Source: Christensenella sp. UBA3798 (GTDB taxonomy: Bacteria; Bacillota; Clostridia; Christensenellales; CAG-1252). From it: a DNA stretch of 8,412 nucleotides. A program made the translations under genes and the position numbers. The notes below the pieces were generated by a model, which saw only the letters and a program-made list of their open reading frames with translations, was not told the DNA's origin and searched no databases. The stretch lies in contig DFEQ01000046.1 of NCBI GenBank assembly GCA_002368735.1, forward strand, positions 1,556-9,967, written 5' to 3'. Shown in pieces: positions 1 to 5,559 of the stretch (its first letter is position 1; each line of letters opens with the position of its first letter).

Positions 1-1
1 T

Positions 2-514
2 ACCGGTCGTGTTGAGCGTGGTATCGTCAAGATGAACGACAAGGTCGAGCTCGTTGGTCTCCGCAATGACAACAGCACCCTCGAGACCGTCGTTACCGGC
101 GTCGAGATGTTCCGTAAGCTCCTCGACTTCGCTGAGGCAGGCGACAACATCGGTCTTCTCCTCCGTGGTATCCGCCGTGAGGATATCGAGCGTGGTCAGG
201 TTCTTGCGAAGCCCGGCACCATTCATCCGCACACCCACTTCACTTCTCAGGTCTACGTTTTGACCAAGGAAGAAGGTGGCCGTCATACCCCGTTCTTCAA
301 TGGTTATCGTCCGCAGTTCTACTTCAGAACCACCGACGTTACCGGTACCATCTCTCTCCCGAAGGGTGTTGAGATGGTCATGCCCGGCGATAACATCGAC
401 ATGGAGATCAAGCTCATCACCCCGATCGCTATCGAGCAGGGCTTGCGCTTCGCTATCCGTGAAGGTGGTCGTACCGTTGGTTCGGGCGTTGTGGCGCAGA
501 TTATCAACGACTAA
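2..514 (+). CDS. tuf: Elongation factor Tu, C-terminal part (5' truncated by window edge)
   Basis: EF-Tu carries aminoacyl-tRNA to the ribosomal A site in the cytoplasm using GTP. Reading in frame from base 2 gives about 170 residues opening with TGRVERG and continuing through FRKLLD, LLRGI, RGQVLAKPGTI, GGRHTPFF, YRPQFYFRTTDVTGT, MVMPGDN and LRFAIREGGRTVG. These are conserved blocks of EF-Tu domains 2 and 3. The GTPase domain lies upstream of the window; the family is usually just under 400 residues, so more than half is missing. The ATG at 32 is an internal methionine, not the start. Codon use is rich in CGT, GGT and GTT, unlike the CGC/GGC-rich genes downstream, as expected of a very highly expressed gene. 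It stops with TAA at 512-514, followed at once by a strong terminator, so it is the last gene of its transcript. Identification is essentially certain; a tufA/tufB distinction cannot be made. Confidence 0.98.
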   Translation, partial: TGRVERGIVKMNDKVELVGLRNDNSTLETVVTGVEMFRKLLDFAEAGDNIGLLLRGIRREDIERGQVLAKPGTIHPHTHFTSQVYVLTKEEGGRHTPFFNGYRPQFYFRTTDVTGTISLPKGVEMVMPGDNIDMEIKLITPIAIEQGLRFAIREGGRTVGSGVVAQIIND

Positions 515-530
515 TCGCTTGTCAAAAATC

Positions 531-563
531 AAAGGCTTGTCCGTGAGGGCAAGCCTTTTTTTT
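531..563 (+). terminator. Intrinsic terminator of tuf
   Basis: AAAGGCTTG (531-539) pairs perfectly with CAAGCCTTT (550-558). Three more inner pairs, one of them T-G, close a GTGA (GNRA-type) loop, and a run of eight T covers 556-563. It starts 17 nt after the tuf stop and would end that transcript. Confidence 0.95.
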
Positions 564-566
564 GAC

Positions 567-687
567 GAGCGCGTATAAGGGCGCATCTGCTTTGTTTCTG
601 CCATCGCGTTAGCGAAATCACGTACAAGGAGTACGCTCATTCGCTCCCACTCGGCGAGCCTCGCATCTGCAACCCTTCTCCGCGCTC
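567..687 (+). repeat. Dispersed inverted-repeat element, copy 1
   Basis: Non-coding element of about 121 bp beginning 4 bp after the tuf terminator T-run. The outer arms are inverted: left starts GAGCGCGTATAAGGG, and the reverse complement of the right end starts GAGCGCGGAGAAGGG; ATCTGC at 585-590 is answered by GCATCTGC at 663-670 in direct orientation. At the centre CGTAC (621-625), loop AAGGA and GTACG (631-635) form a hairpin, flanked by a short inner stem AGCGAA (611-616) / TTCGCT (640-645). A 22-nt block at 569-590 is identical to 2504-2525 and a 26-nt block at 663-688 is identical to 2599-2624 in copy 2. No open reading frame is carried and no target-site duplication is visible. It could be a MITE-like element or a structured RNA; the family is not one I recognise. 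Confidence 0.85.
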
Positions 688-724
688 TTGTAGGATTGGG
701 ATAATAGTTCTTAACGAACAGTCT

Positions 725-861
725 TGCACCTGATTGTGACGCCGAATAGTTTCCACAAGGAGTACGCGCCTATCCGTCGGCTTGCCGAACCGAAGGTCCG
801 CGTAGAGGGTAACCTCATAGCGAGCCTTGCATCCGACCCCTTCTCCGAAGTCAACTGGTGC
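725..861 (+). repeat. Degenerate relative of the inverted-repeat element (copy 4)
   Basis: This stretch keeps the second half of the central hairpin with its loop (AAGGAGTACGC at 757-767, as in copy 1) and a right arm GCATCCGACCCCTTCTCCG at 829-847. The arm runs on into AAGTCAACTGG, which resembles units of the array near 5690-5800. The left end GTGACGCCGAATAG (736-749) is a weak inverted match to the right end. The CGTAC half of the apical hairpin is lost, so it reads as a decayed or rearranged copy. The boundaries are approximate. Confidence 0.5.
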
Positions 862-1013
862 TATACAAGCTGAGTGAGCACAGAAATAGCGATTGCTTCC
901 TCCGAGGTCGTCGTTTCGGGTAGTCCTCCGCGGGTGATATTACCATTTTACCCACATTTCGTTTTCCACGTCAACTTCACTGCGCTTTTGCGGTGCTTCG
1001 TGCTCTGCGTTCG
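862..1013. other. Non-coding stretch, little recognisable content
   Basis: No supported gene lies here. The only notable item is CAACTTCACTGCG at 972-984, identical to 4391-4403 in the second hairpin-linker array, followed by GC-rich short near-palindromes. It may be a remnant of that repeat type. Confidence 0.4.
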
Positions 1014-1037
1014 TAATATGAAAAATCTTTCATATTA
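1014..1037. promoter_or_regulatory. Palindrome just upstream of a -35 box (possible operator)
   Basis: TAATATGAAA (1014-1023) and TTTCATATTA (1028-1037) are perfect 10-bp inverted arms around AATC. The palindrome ends two bases before the predicted -35 hexamer of the phosphodiesterase promoter, a position suited to a regulator site. It could also be an incidental AT-rich palindrome; no factor can be named. Confidence 0.4.
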
Positions 1038-1039
1038 TA

Positions 1040-1068
1040 TAGACTTTTTCGGGGGTTTGCGTTATAAT
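1040..1068 (+). promoter_or_regulatory. Sigma-A type promoter of the first phosphodiesterase gene
   Basis: A perfect -10 TATAAT (1063-1068) follows TAGACT (1040-1045, 4 of 6 to TTGACA) with a 17-bp spacer. Transcription would begin near 1075, leaving a leader of about 22 nt that carries the GGGAGG ribosome binding site (1084-1089), 8 nt before the ATG at 1098. Confidence 0.75.
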
Positions 1069-1097
1069 AGAAACATTCCGAAAGGGAGGAAATTATC

Positions 1098-2498
1098 ATG
1101 AGTGATTTGAACGAAAAAGACGAGATCACCACTGCACCCGCAGAAGAAAAGAAGGACTGCGGCTGCAAGGGCGGCAAGAAGTGCATCTTCAAGAGGATCG
1201 GCGCGGCGATCAAGGCGAATAAAAAGAAGACCATCATCATCGCGGTCATCGCGTTCGTGCTGATCTGCGCCATCGTTTCGGTGTGCCTTCTGAACGCGTT
1301 CCTCTTCAATCGTTTCGCCACGGGCTTTGTTCCTACCGACGAGCAGCTTGCCGAGGCGAAAGGGCAGTATAAGCGCGTAGTCATCATCGGCGTGGACGGC
1401 GTGGGCGACTATTTCAACCACGTTTACACACCCAATTTTGACGAGATGTTCTCGGATAAGACGGTGGGGGATACCAAGATAAACGCTTCCATTACCTATT
1501 CGGGCGTTGCGGTCTACCCGACCATCAGCTGTGAGAATTGGATGAGTATGTTCCACGGCGTCAGACCCGTCTATCACGGCTTCATCTTCCGCTCCACCAA
1601 TCAGCGCGTCGAGGCGGGCGAGAAGACCGATTCCGACACCTATCCTTCCTTTATGAAGCAGTACCTCGACCAAAACCCCACGGGCAAGATCTTCTCATCC
1701 TGCACCTGGCGCGGCGTCAATAACGGCGTCATCGAGGACGACCCCCGCATCACCAAAGTCAATTCCGACGCCGAGCAGGTCAATCAGTTCCTGAATGGCG
1801 AAACGGTGTGGTCGCGCGTGACCGATACCAAGTATCAACAGAACTACAAACTCGATGAGAACGGCAACGTCATCACCGAGATATACTCGGGCAACAAGAT
1901 CGAGGAGATCAACGCCTTCGTCGAGGCTCCTATCATCGACGCCAAGGGACTTCTTAGGGACTACCTCTCGGCGGAAGTCTTCCTCAATGGCTACGGTGAC
2001 GAGACCATCGCGATGCGCGACGCTCTGACCATGCAGCGCGTCATCGAGGCAAACTGCTACGTCGGCGGTGACGGCAAGTATCACGAGAAGGCGGATGGCT
2101 ACGCCATCAGCTATATGCACCTCGACCAGGTGGACCACGCCGGTCATAACTACGGCTACAGCAAGCCCGGCTACAGCCATGCGGTCTCTCGCGTGGATAA
2201 CCTCATCGGCTGGCTGTACGACGCCTTTGAAGAGGCGGGCATGCTCGAAGATACCCTCTTCGTGCTGTGCACCGACCACGGTCACAGGCTCCCCGGCGGG
2301 CACAAGAATCACGGCAAGAATACCGACATTGAGGTCAACGTGACCTTTGCACTCGCAGGCAAGACGGTCAAGGCGGGCACCCCCGGCAAGTACGTGAATA
2401 CCGACCTTGCGGCGATCGTCAGCTACGCCCTCGGCGTGAAGGCGGCGGAGACGTGGCAGGGGCTTGTGCCGTACGACCTGTTTACCGCACTGAAGTAG
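1098..2498 (+). CDS. Membrane-anchored type I phosphodiesterase / nucleotide pyrophosphatase family protein (paralogue 1)
   Basis: A 466-residue protein of the alkaline phosphatase superfamily, the family that hydrolyses phosphodiester or pyrophosphate bonds with two metals. Visible motifs: GVDG with D100 as first metal ligand; YPTISCENW with T142 as candidate nucleophile and N147; VDHAGH with D346 and H350; TDHGH with D393 and H394; and NHG with H405 as last ligand. The N-terminus is acidic, then Cys-rich (CGCKGGKKC, 21-29), then basic (KANKKK), followed by one membrane helix at about 45-70. With no cleavage site this suggests a type II anchor with the catalytic domain outside the cell. The start is supported by the GGGAGG site 8 nt upstream and its own promoter. 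A tandem paralogue follows; this copy is 58 residues longer, with most of the extra length falling around residues 230-300 near the middle. The substrate (nucleotide, lipid head group or glycan phosphate) cannot be told from sequence. Confidence 0.88.
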   Translation: MSDLNEKDEITTAPAEEKKDCGCKGGKKCIFKRIGAAIKANKKKTIIIAVIAFVLICAIVSVCLLNAFLFNRFATGFVPTDEQLAEAKGQYKRVVIIGVDGVGDYFNHVYTPNFDEMFSDKTVGDTKINASITYSGVAVYPTISCENWMSMFHGVRPVYHGFIFRSTNQRVEAGEKTDSDTYPSFMKQYLDQNPTGKIFSSCTWRGVNNGVIEDDPRITKVNSDAEQVNQFLNGETVWSRVTDTKYQQNYKLDENGNVITEIYSGNKIEEINAFVEAPIIDAKGLLRDYLSAEVFLNGYGDETIAMRDALTMQRVIEANCYVGGDGKYHEKADGYAISYMHLDQVDHAGHNYGYSKPGYSHAVSRVDNLIGWLYDAFEEAGMLEDTLFVLCTDHGHRLPGGHKNHGKNTDIEVNVTFALAGKTVKAGTPGKYVNTDLAAIVSYALGVKAAETWQGLVPYDLFTALK

Positions 2499-2627
2499 AC
2501 AGGGCGCGTATAAGGGCGCATCTGCGTTGTTACTGACTGCAGGGCGGCGAAATCACGTACGCTTTAGTACGCTCATTCGCCGCCCTTTGTCGTGCCTAGC
2601 ATCTGCAACCCTTCTCCGCGCTCTGTC
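2498..2627 (+). repeat. Dispersed inverted-repeat element, copy 2
   Basis: Begins on the last base of the upstream stop codon. Outer arms: GACAGGGCGCG (2498-2508) against GACAGAGCGCG read from the right end (CGCGCTCTGTC, 2617-2627), one mismatch, then AAGGG on both sides. Inner stem: AGGGCGGCGAA (2541-2551) pairs perfectly with TTCGCCGCCCT (2576-2586). Apical hairpin: CGTAC (2556-2560), loop GCTTTA, GTACG (2567-2571). The inner stem sequence differs from the other copies but remains fully complementary. It separates the two phosphodiesterase paralogues and has only a short T-stretch behind the inner stem, so it is at best a weak terminator. Confidence 0.88.
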
Positions 2628-2696
2628 GAGGTGCGGACACCGAGGGCACTTGAAGGCAGAGCGGTTCGCTTTGTTAGAGAGAGGAGAAAGAAAAAC

Positions 2697-2723
2697 CGTC
2701 ATCCCGAGCGGCGTCGAGGGATC
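2697..2723. repeat. Short interspersed palindromic motif of the CATCCCGAGCG...CGAGGGATC type
   Basis: CGTCATCCCGAGCGG leads into CGTCGAGGGATC, with ATCCC (2701-2705) and GGGAT (2718-2722) as inverted ends. From memory, close variants (CATCCTGAGCG...GAAGGATC) are common in intergenic regions of many gut and environmental bacteria. This is a resemblance, not a search result. Confidence 0.45.
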
Positions 2724-2740
2724 GCCGATCACTGATAAAG

Positions 2741-2764
2741 TGCCGACTTTGTCGGCAAGAGGAG
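2741..2764 (+). promoter_or_regulatory. Hairpin directly before the ribosome binding site of paralogue 2
   Basis: TGCCGAC (2741-2747), loop TTT, GTCGGCA (2751-2757) form a perfect stem ending two bases before AGGAG (2760-2764), which lies 6 nt upstream of the ATG at 2771. The hairpin would leave the site exposed. No convincing promoter is visible in 2628-2740, so the gene may be read through from paralogue 1. Confidence 0.55.
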
Positions 2765-2770
2765 TGGAAA

Positions 2771-3997
2771 ATGGAAGAGATCAAGGAACAAGAAGAAAAA
2801 AAGTGTTTTTTGAGAAGGCTGGCGGAGAAGATCAAGGCGAATAAGGGCAAGACCATCGCGATCGCGGTGACAGCCTTCGTGCTGATATGCGCCATCGTCA
2901 CCCTTTGCTGCTTGAACGCCTACGTCTTCAACCGCTTTGCTACGGGCTACGTCCCGACCGACGCCGACCTTGCCGCGGTCAGCGGGCAGTATAAGCGCGT
3001 AGTCATCATCGGCGTGGACGGCACGGGCGCCTATCCCGGCGAGATGCTGGACGACGACGAAGGCTCCCTCCCGAACTTCAAGAAGCTCTTCGTGGACGGC
3101 ACGACCGCCAAGAACGGCACCAAGCTGAGCGGCTCGGTCACCTATTCGGGCGTCGCGGTCTATCCCACCATCAGCGCGCAGAACTGGACCAGTATGTTCC
3201 ACGGCGTACGCCCGCCCTATCACGGCATCACGGGCTCCTCATCCAATAAGGACCTTGACGCGGGCAAGCTGCCCGACGCCAAGTACCCCTCCTTCGTAAA
3301 GGTGGTCTTGGACGCCCATCCCGAAGCAAAGGCGATATCCTCCTGCACCTGGAGCGCCATCAATAACGGCGCCATAGAGGACAGCCCCCGCGTCACCAAA
3401 TTAAATACCGATTGCAGCGCGCTCACCGACATCGTCTCGGGCGAAGAAGTTCTCAAGGGAAAGGGCGCGGCGGAACTCACCGCAGAGATCCGTGAAGTCA
3501 CCGCGGTGGACGGTTTTGCCGACCCCGACAACCATCTCCGCGACGCCGTCACCGTGCAACGCATCATCGGCGCTATGACCGCCGACGGCGCCGAGGACTA
3601 TGAGATCGTGTATATGCACCTCAACCAGGTGGATTCGGCAGGGCACAGCTACGGCTATAATAAGCACGCCTACGCCCTCGCGGTCTCCCGCGTGGATAAC
3701 CTCCTCGGCAAGCTGTACGAAGCCTTGGACGAGGCGGGCAAGGCGGACGACACCCTCTTCATCTACTGCACCGACCACGGTCATCGCTATCTCAGGAGGA
3801 CCACCGGGCACGGCGGCAACAGCGACGTGGAGATCAACGTGACCTTTGCCGTCTCGGGCAAGACGGTCAAGGCGGGCAATATGGGCAAATACGTCAATAC
3901 CGACCTCGCCCCCATCGTCGCCTACGCCCTCGGCGTGAAGGCGGCGGAGACGTGGCAGGGCAGAGTCCCATTTGACCTCTTTTCGGCATTGAAATAA
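2771..3997 (+). CDS. Membrane-anchored type I phosphodiesterase / nucleotide pyrophosphatase family protein (paralogue 2)
   Basis: A 408-residue tandem paralogue of the preceding gene with the same architecture: a short charged N-terminus, one membrane helix at about 28-53, then an external alkaline phosphatase superfamily domain. Metal and catalytic residues are all kept: D83 (GVDG), T133 (YPTIS), N138, D288 and H292 (VDSAGH), D335 and H336 (TDHGH), and H347 (TGHGG). It lacks the N-terminal Cys-rich segment and most of the extra middle region of paralogue 1. Two 39-nt blocks are identical between the genes (1362-1400 with 2984-3022, and 2423-2461 with 3922-3960), pointing to a fairly recent duplication or to gene conversion. 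AGGAG lies 6 nt before the ATG and a strong terminator follows the TAA. Both copies look catalytically intact, so they may differ in substrate; which one is unknown. Confidence 0.88.
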   Translation: MEEIKEQEEKKCFLRRLAEKIKANKGKTIAIAVTAFVLICAIVTLCCLNAYVFNRFATGYVPTDADLAAVSGQYKRVVIIGVDGTGAYPGEMLDDDEGSLPNFKKLFVDGTTAKNGTKLSGSVTYSGVAVYPTISAQNWTSMFHGVRPPYHGITGSSSNKDLDAGKLPDAKYPSFVKVVLDAHPEAKAISSCTWSAINNGAIEDSPRVTKLNTDCSALTDIVSGEEVLKGKGAAELTAEIREVTAVDGFADPDNHLRDAVTVQRIIGAMTADGAEDYEIVYMHLNQVDSAGHSYGYNKHAYALAVSRVDNLLGKLYEALDEAGKADDTLFIYCTDHGHRYLRRTTGHGGNSDVEINVTFAVSGKTVKAGNMGKYVNTDLAPIVAYALGVKAAETWQGRVPFDLFSALK

Positions 3998-4002
3998 AAC
4001 AC

Positions 4003-4029
4003 AAGGGCGGCGGCAACGCCGCTCTTTTT
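4003..4029 (+). terminator. Intrinsic terminator of the phosphodiesterase pair
   Basis: GGGCGGCG (4005-4012) pairs with CGCCGCTC (4017-4024), one G-T pair, around a GCAA loop. Two outer A-T pairs extend it, and T5 covers 4025-4029. It begins five bases after the TAA stop. Confidence 0.92.
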
Positions 4030-4052
4030 AATTGGGGATGAGGAACCTAAAG

Positions 4053-4145
4053 TCGCTATGCGAACGATGTTGCCTTATGGCAAACGATGTTTGCTTCGCA
4101 AAACGATGTGCGCCGATGGCGTGAGCGATGTTGCACAGAGTGCAA
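4053..4145 (+). repeat. Array of variable mini-hairpins joined by AACGATGT linkers
   Basis: Five small perfect hairpins occur in a row with different stems: TCGC-TAT-GCGA (4053-4063), TGCC-TTAT-GGCA (4071-4082), TTGC-TTC-GCAA (4091-4101), CGCC-GAT-GGCG (4111-4121) and TTGCAC-AGA-GTGCAA (4131-4145). Between them the linker AACGATGT recurs at 4063-4070, 4083-4090 and 4102-4109, with variant AGCGATGT at 4124-4131; the spacing is 19-22 nt. The linker is conserved while each stem is different but self-complementary, so it is not a simple tandem repeat. There is no coding potential. It lies just behind the terminator of the phosphodiesterase genes. Confidence 0.75.
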
Positions 4146-4282
4146 ATTGAGGGTCACTGCGTTCCTTTTCAGAGAAAGGTACAATTAGCGATGCACTCGC
4201 TGGAAAACTTGAATAACACGCGAACTTTGTTTTTTTGCAGTTCTTTTTGAACCCACAGAACATTTCCCCCTTTATAGCCTCT
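4146..4282. other. Non-coding stretch with scattered small hairpins
   Basis: No gene is supported. AGCGA-TGCAC-TCGCT (4187-4201) and an imperfect CCTTT/AAAGG pair (4164-4168 / 4075-4079 offset by 100, that is 4175-4179) continue the mini-hairpin character of the preceding array without a regular linker. From about 4220 it becomes AT-rich with a T-run at 4229-4236. Confidence 0.4.
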
Positions 4283-4289
4283 GACCCGC

Positions 4290-4440
4290 GGAGCTGCGCT
4301 CCTCGTGTCACTTTGCTTTGCAGTTGTTGTCACGATGCACATCATTTAACTCCTCTTTTTCCTCGCGAAGCGCCATTCTCACAAAGCGCACAACTTCACT
4401 GCGAAGCAACTTCACTCCGCGCAAAGCGCGGAACTTCACT
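4290..4440 (+). repeat. Second mini-hairpin array with ACTTCACT-type linkers
   Basis: AACTTCACT recurs at 4392-4400, 4408-4416 and 4432-4440. Between copies lie small palindromes: TGC-GAA-GCA just before the second linker, and CCGCGC-AAA-GCGCGG (4415-4430 region, stem perfect) before the third. Upstream a looser version is visible: GGAGC-TGC-GCTCC (4290-4302) followed by GTGTCACT, a short TTGC/GCAG hairpin, then TTGTCAC. The organisation is the same as in the first array (variable hairpin plus constant linker) but the linker differs. CAACTTCACTGCG also occurs at 972-984. Confidence 0.6.
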
Positions 4441-4466
4441 TTGCTTTTACATTTTCCTTTTTCCGG

Positions 4467-4495
4467 TTGAAAATCCTTTCCTTTCGTGATAGAAT
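4467..4495 (+). promoter_or_regulatory. Sigma-A type promoter of the GH130 gene
   Basis: TTGAAA (4467-4472) and TAGAAT (4490-4495) match consensus at 5 of 6 positions each with a 17-bp spacer. The predicted start, about 7 bases past the -10, falls near 4502, inside the following palindrome. Confidence 0.8.
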
Positions 4496-4499
4496 GAGT

Positions 4500-4517
4500 G
4501 GGACGATATATCGTCCC
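4500..4517. promoter_or_regulatory. 18-bp perfect palindrome at the predicted transcription start
   Basis: GGGACGATATATCGTCCC is fully self-complementary. It begins four bases after the -10 hexamer and ends four bases before AGGAG (4521-4525). Its place fits either an operator for a dimeric repressor or a 5'-terminal mRNA hairpin next to the ribosome binding site. I cannot name a regulator. Confidence 0.6.
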
Positions 4518-4533
4518 AAAAGGAGAAAAATTT

Positions 4534-5559
4534 ATGCCCGCTGTTTTACCTAAGCTCGTCGGCGCGTCCTGCATCCACAAGAGACCCGAACCCATCATGG
4601 TAGCGTCCGATTTACCCTATCCCTGCTCCCTCGTCTTCAATGCCGGTGTGATCAAGTACAACGGCGAATACGTGATGATATTCCGCAACGATTACGGCAC
4701 CGACAAGGAGCGCTTTGAAAGAGAAGGGCGCGACTTCACCGGCACGAGCATCGGCATCGCCCGCAGCAAGAACGGCGTGGACGGCTGGCGCTTCGACCCT
4801 CTCCCCATCATCGACAGCAACGACCCCAATAAGGATCCCGAGCTTCGCCGCTACTACGACCCCCGCATCGTTGAGATAGAGGGCAAACTCTACCTCTGCC
4901 TGGCTATGTCGACCCAGCACGGCATCTGCGGCGCCATTGCGGAACTCTCGCCCGACCTCAAGACCTGCCGCCTCATCAGTCACAGCGTGCCCGATAATCG
5001 CAATATGGTGCTCTTCCCCGAGAAGATCGGCGGCGAATTCGTCCGCCTCGAGCGCCCCATGCCCGTCTACAGCCGCGGTCGCGACCGCTTCGACATCTGG
5101 CTCTCTCATTCTCCCGACCTCGTCTATTGGGGTAGGAACGCCTTCCTGCTCGGCGTGGAGGACGTGCCTTGGGCAAACGACAAGATCGGACCCACAGCCT
5201 CCCCCATCAAGACCGACAAGGGCTGGCTCACCCTCTTCCACGCGGTGGACCGCGACGACGAGACCCGCGGCAAGAACGGCTGGGAGAAGAAGTGGACCAA
5301 GCGCTATACCGCAGGCATGATGCTCCTCGACCTCGAGGACCCCTCCAAGATCGTCGCCCTCTACGACAAGCCCCTCCTCGTCCCCGATATGCACGTCGAG
5401 ACCGACGAAGGCTTCCGTGAGAACGTCATCTTCCCCTGCGCGATGCTCCTTGAGGACGACGGCGAAGTGAAGATATACTACGGCGCGTCCGATACCTGCG
5501 TGTGCTTGGCGACGGCGCAGCTCGACGAGCTCCTGGCACTTTTCGACGAGCGCGTATAG
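4534..5559 (+). CDS. GH130 family glycoside phosphorylase/hydrolase (beta-mannooligosaccharide type)
   Basis: GH130 enzymes mostly phosphorolyse beta-mannosidic links in the cytoplasm, releasing mannose 1-phosphate. This 341-residue protein shows the family's five-bladed propeller signature: FNAGVIKYNGEYVMIFRNDYG (about 35-55), GIARSKNG (74-81), YYDPRI (107-112) with D109 as candidate catalytic acid, LFPEKIGGEFVRLERPMP (160-177), IWLSHSPDLVYWG (188-200), KIGPTASPIKTDKGW (217-231) and YYGASDTCVCLATA (315-328). It has no signal peptide. The start at 4534 is chosen for the AGGAG 8 nt upstream; the in-frame ATG at 4498 would place 12 residues across the palindrome and ribosome binding site. Length is typical. 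The final residues DERV and the TAG stop are encoded by the left end of repeat copy 3, so the native C-terminus was probably altered. No transporter or partner glycosidase is nearby, so the exact substrate is open. Confidence 0.9.
   Translation: MPAVLPKLVGASCIHKRPEPIMVASDLPYPCSLVFNAGVIKYNGEYVMIFRNDYGTDKERFEREGRDFTGTSIGIARSKNGVDGWRFDPLPIIDSNDPNKDPELRRYYDPRIVEIEGKLYLCLAMSTQHGICGAIAELSPDLKTCRLISHSVPDNRNMVLFPEKIGGEFVRLERPMPVYSRGRDRFDIWLSHSPDLVYWGRNAFLLGVEDVPWANDKIGPTASPIKTDKGWLTLFHAVDRDDETRGKNGWEKKWTKRYTAGMMLLDLEDPSKIVALYDKPLLVPDMHVETDEGFRENVIFPCAMLLEDDGEVKIYYGASDTCVCLATAQLDELLALFDERV

Noticed and set aside
874..1101. Small ORF of 75 codons starting with GTG
   Set aside because: It has no ribosome binding site, runs through the promoter and palindrome of the next gene, and has no recognisable protein features.
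2498..2627. Target-site duplications flanking the dispersed element
   Set aside because: The bases flanking copies 2 and 3 do not repeat, so insertion by a transposase cannot be claimed from this window.
2676..2690. Ribosome-binding-site-like GAGAGGAGAAAG
   Set aside because: No suitable start codon or open frame follows at the right distance.
4498..4533. Upstream ATG for the GH130 gene
   Set aside because: It lies in the -10/palindrome region before the predicted transcription start and has no ribosome binding site, unlike the ATG at 4534.
4308..4598. Minus-strand ORF of 96 codons in the repeat-rich gap
   Set aside because: It spans the hairpin-linker array, the promoter and the start of the GH130 gene, with low-complexity protein sequence and no support.
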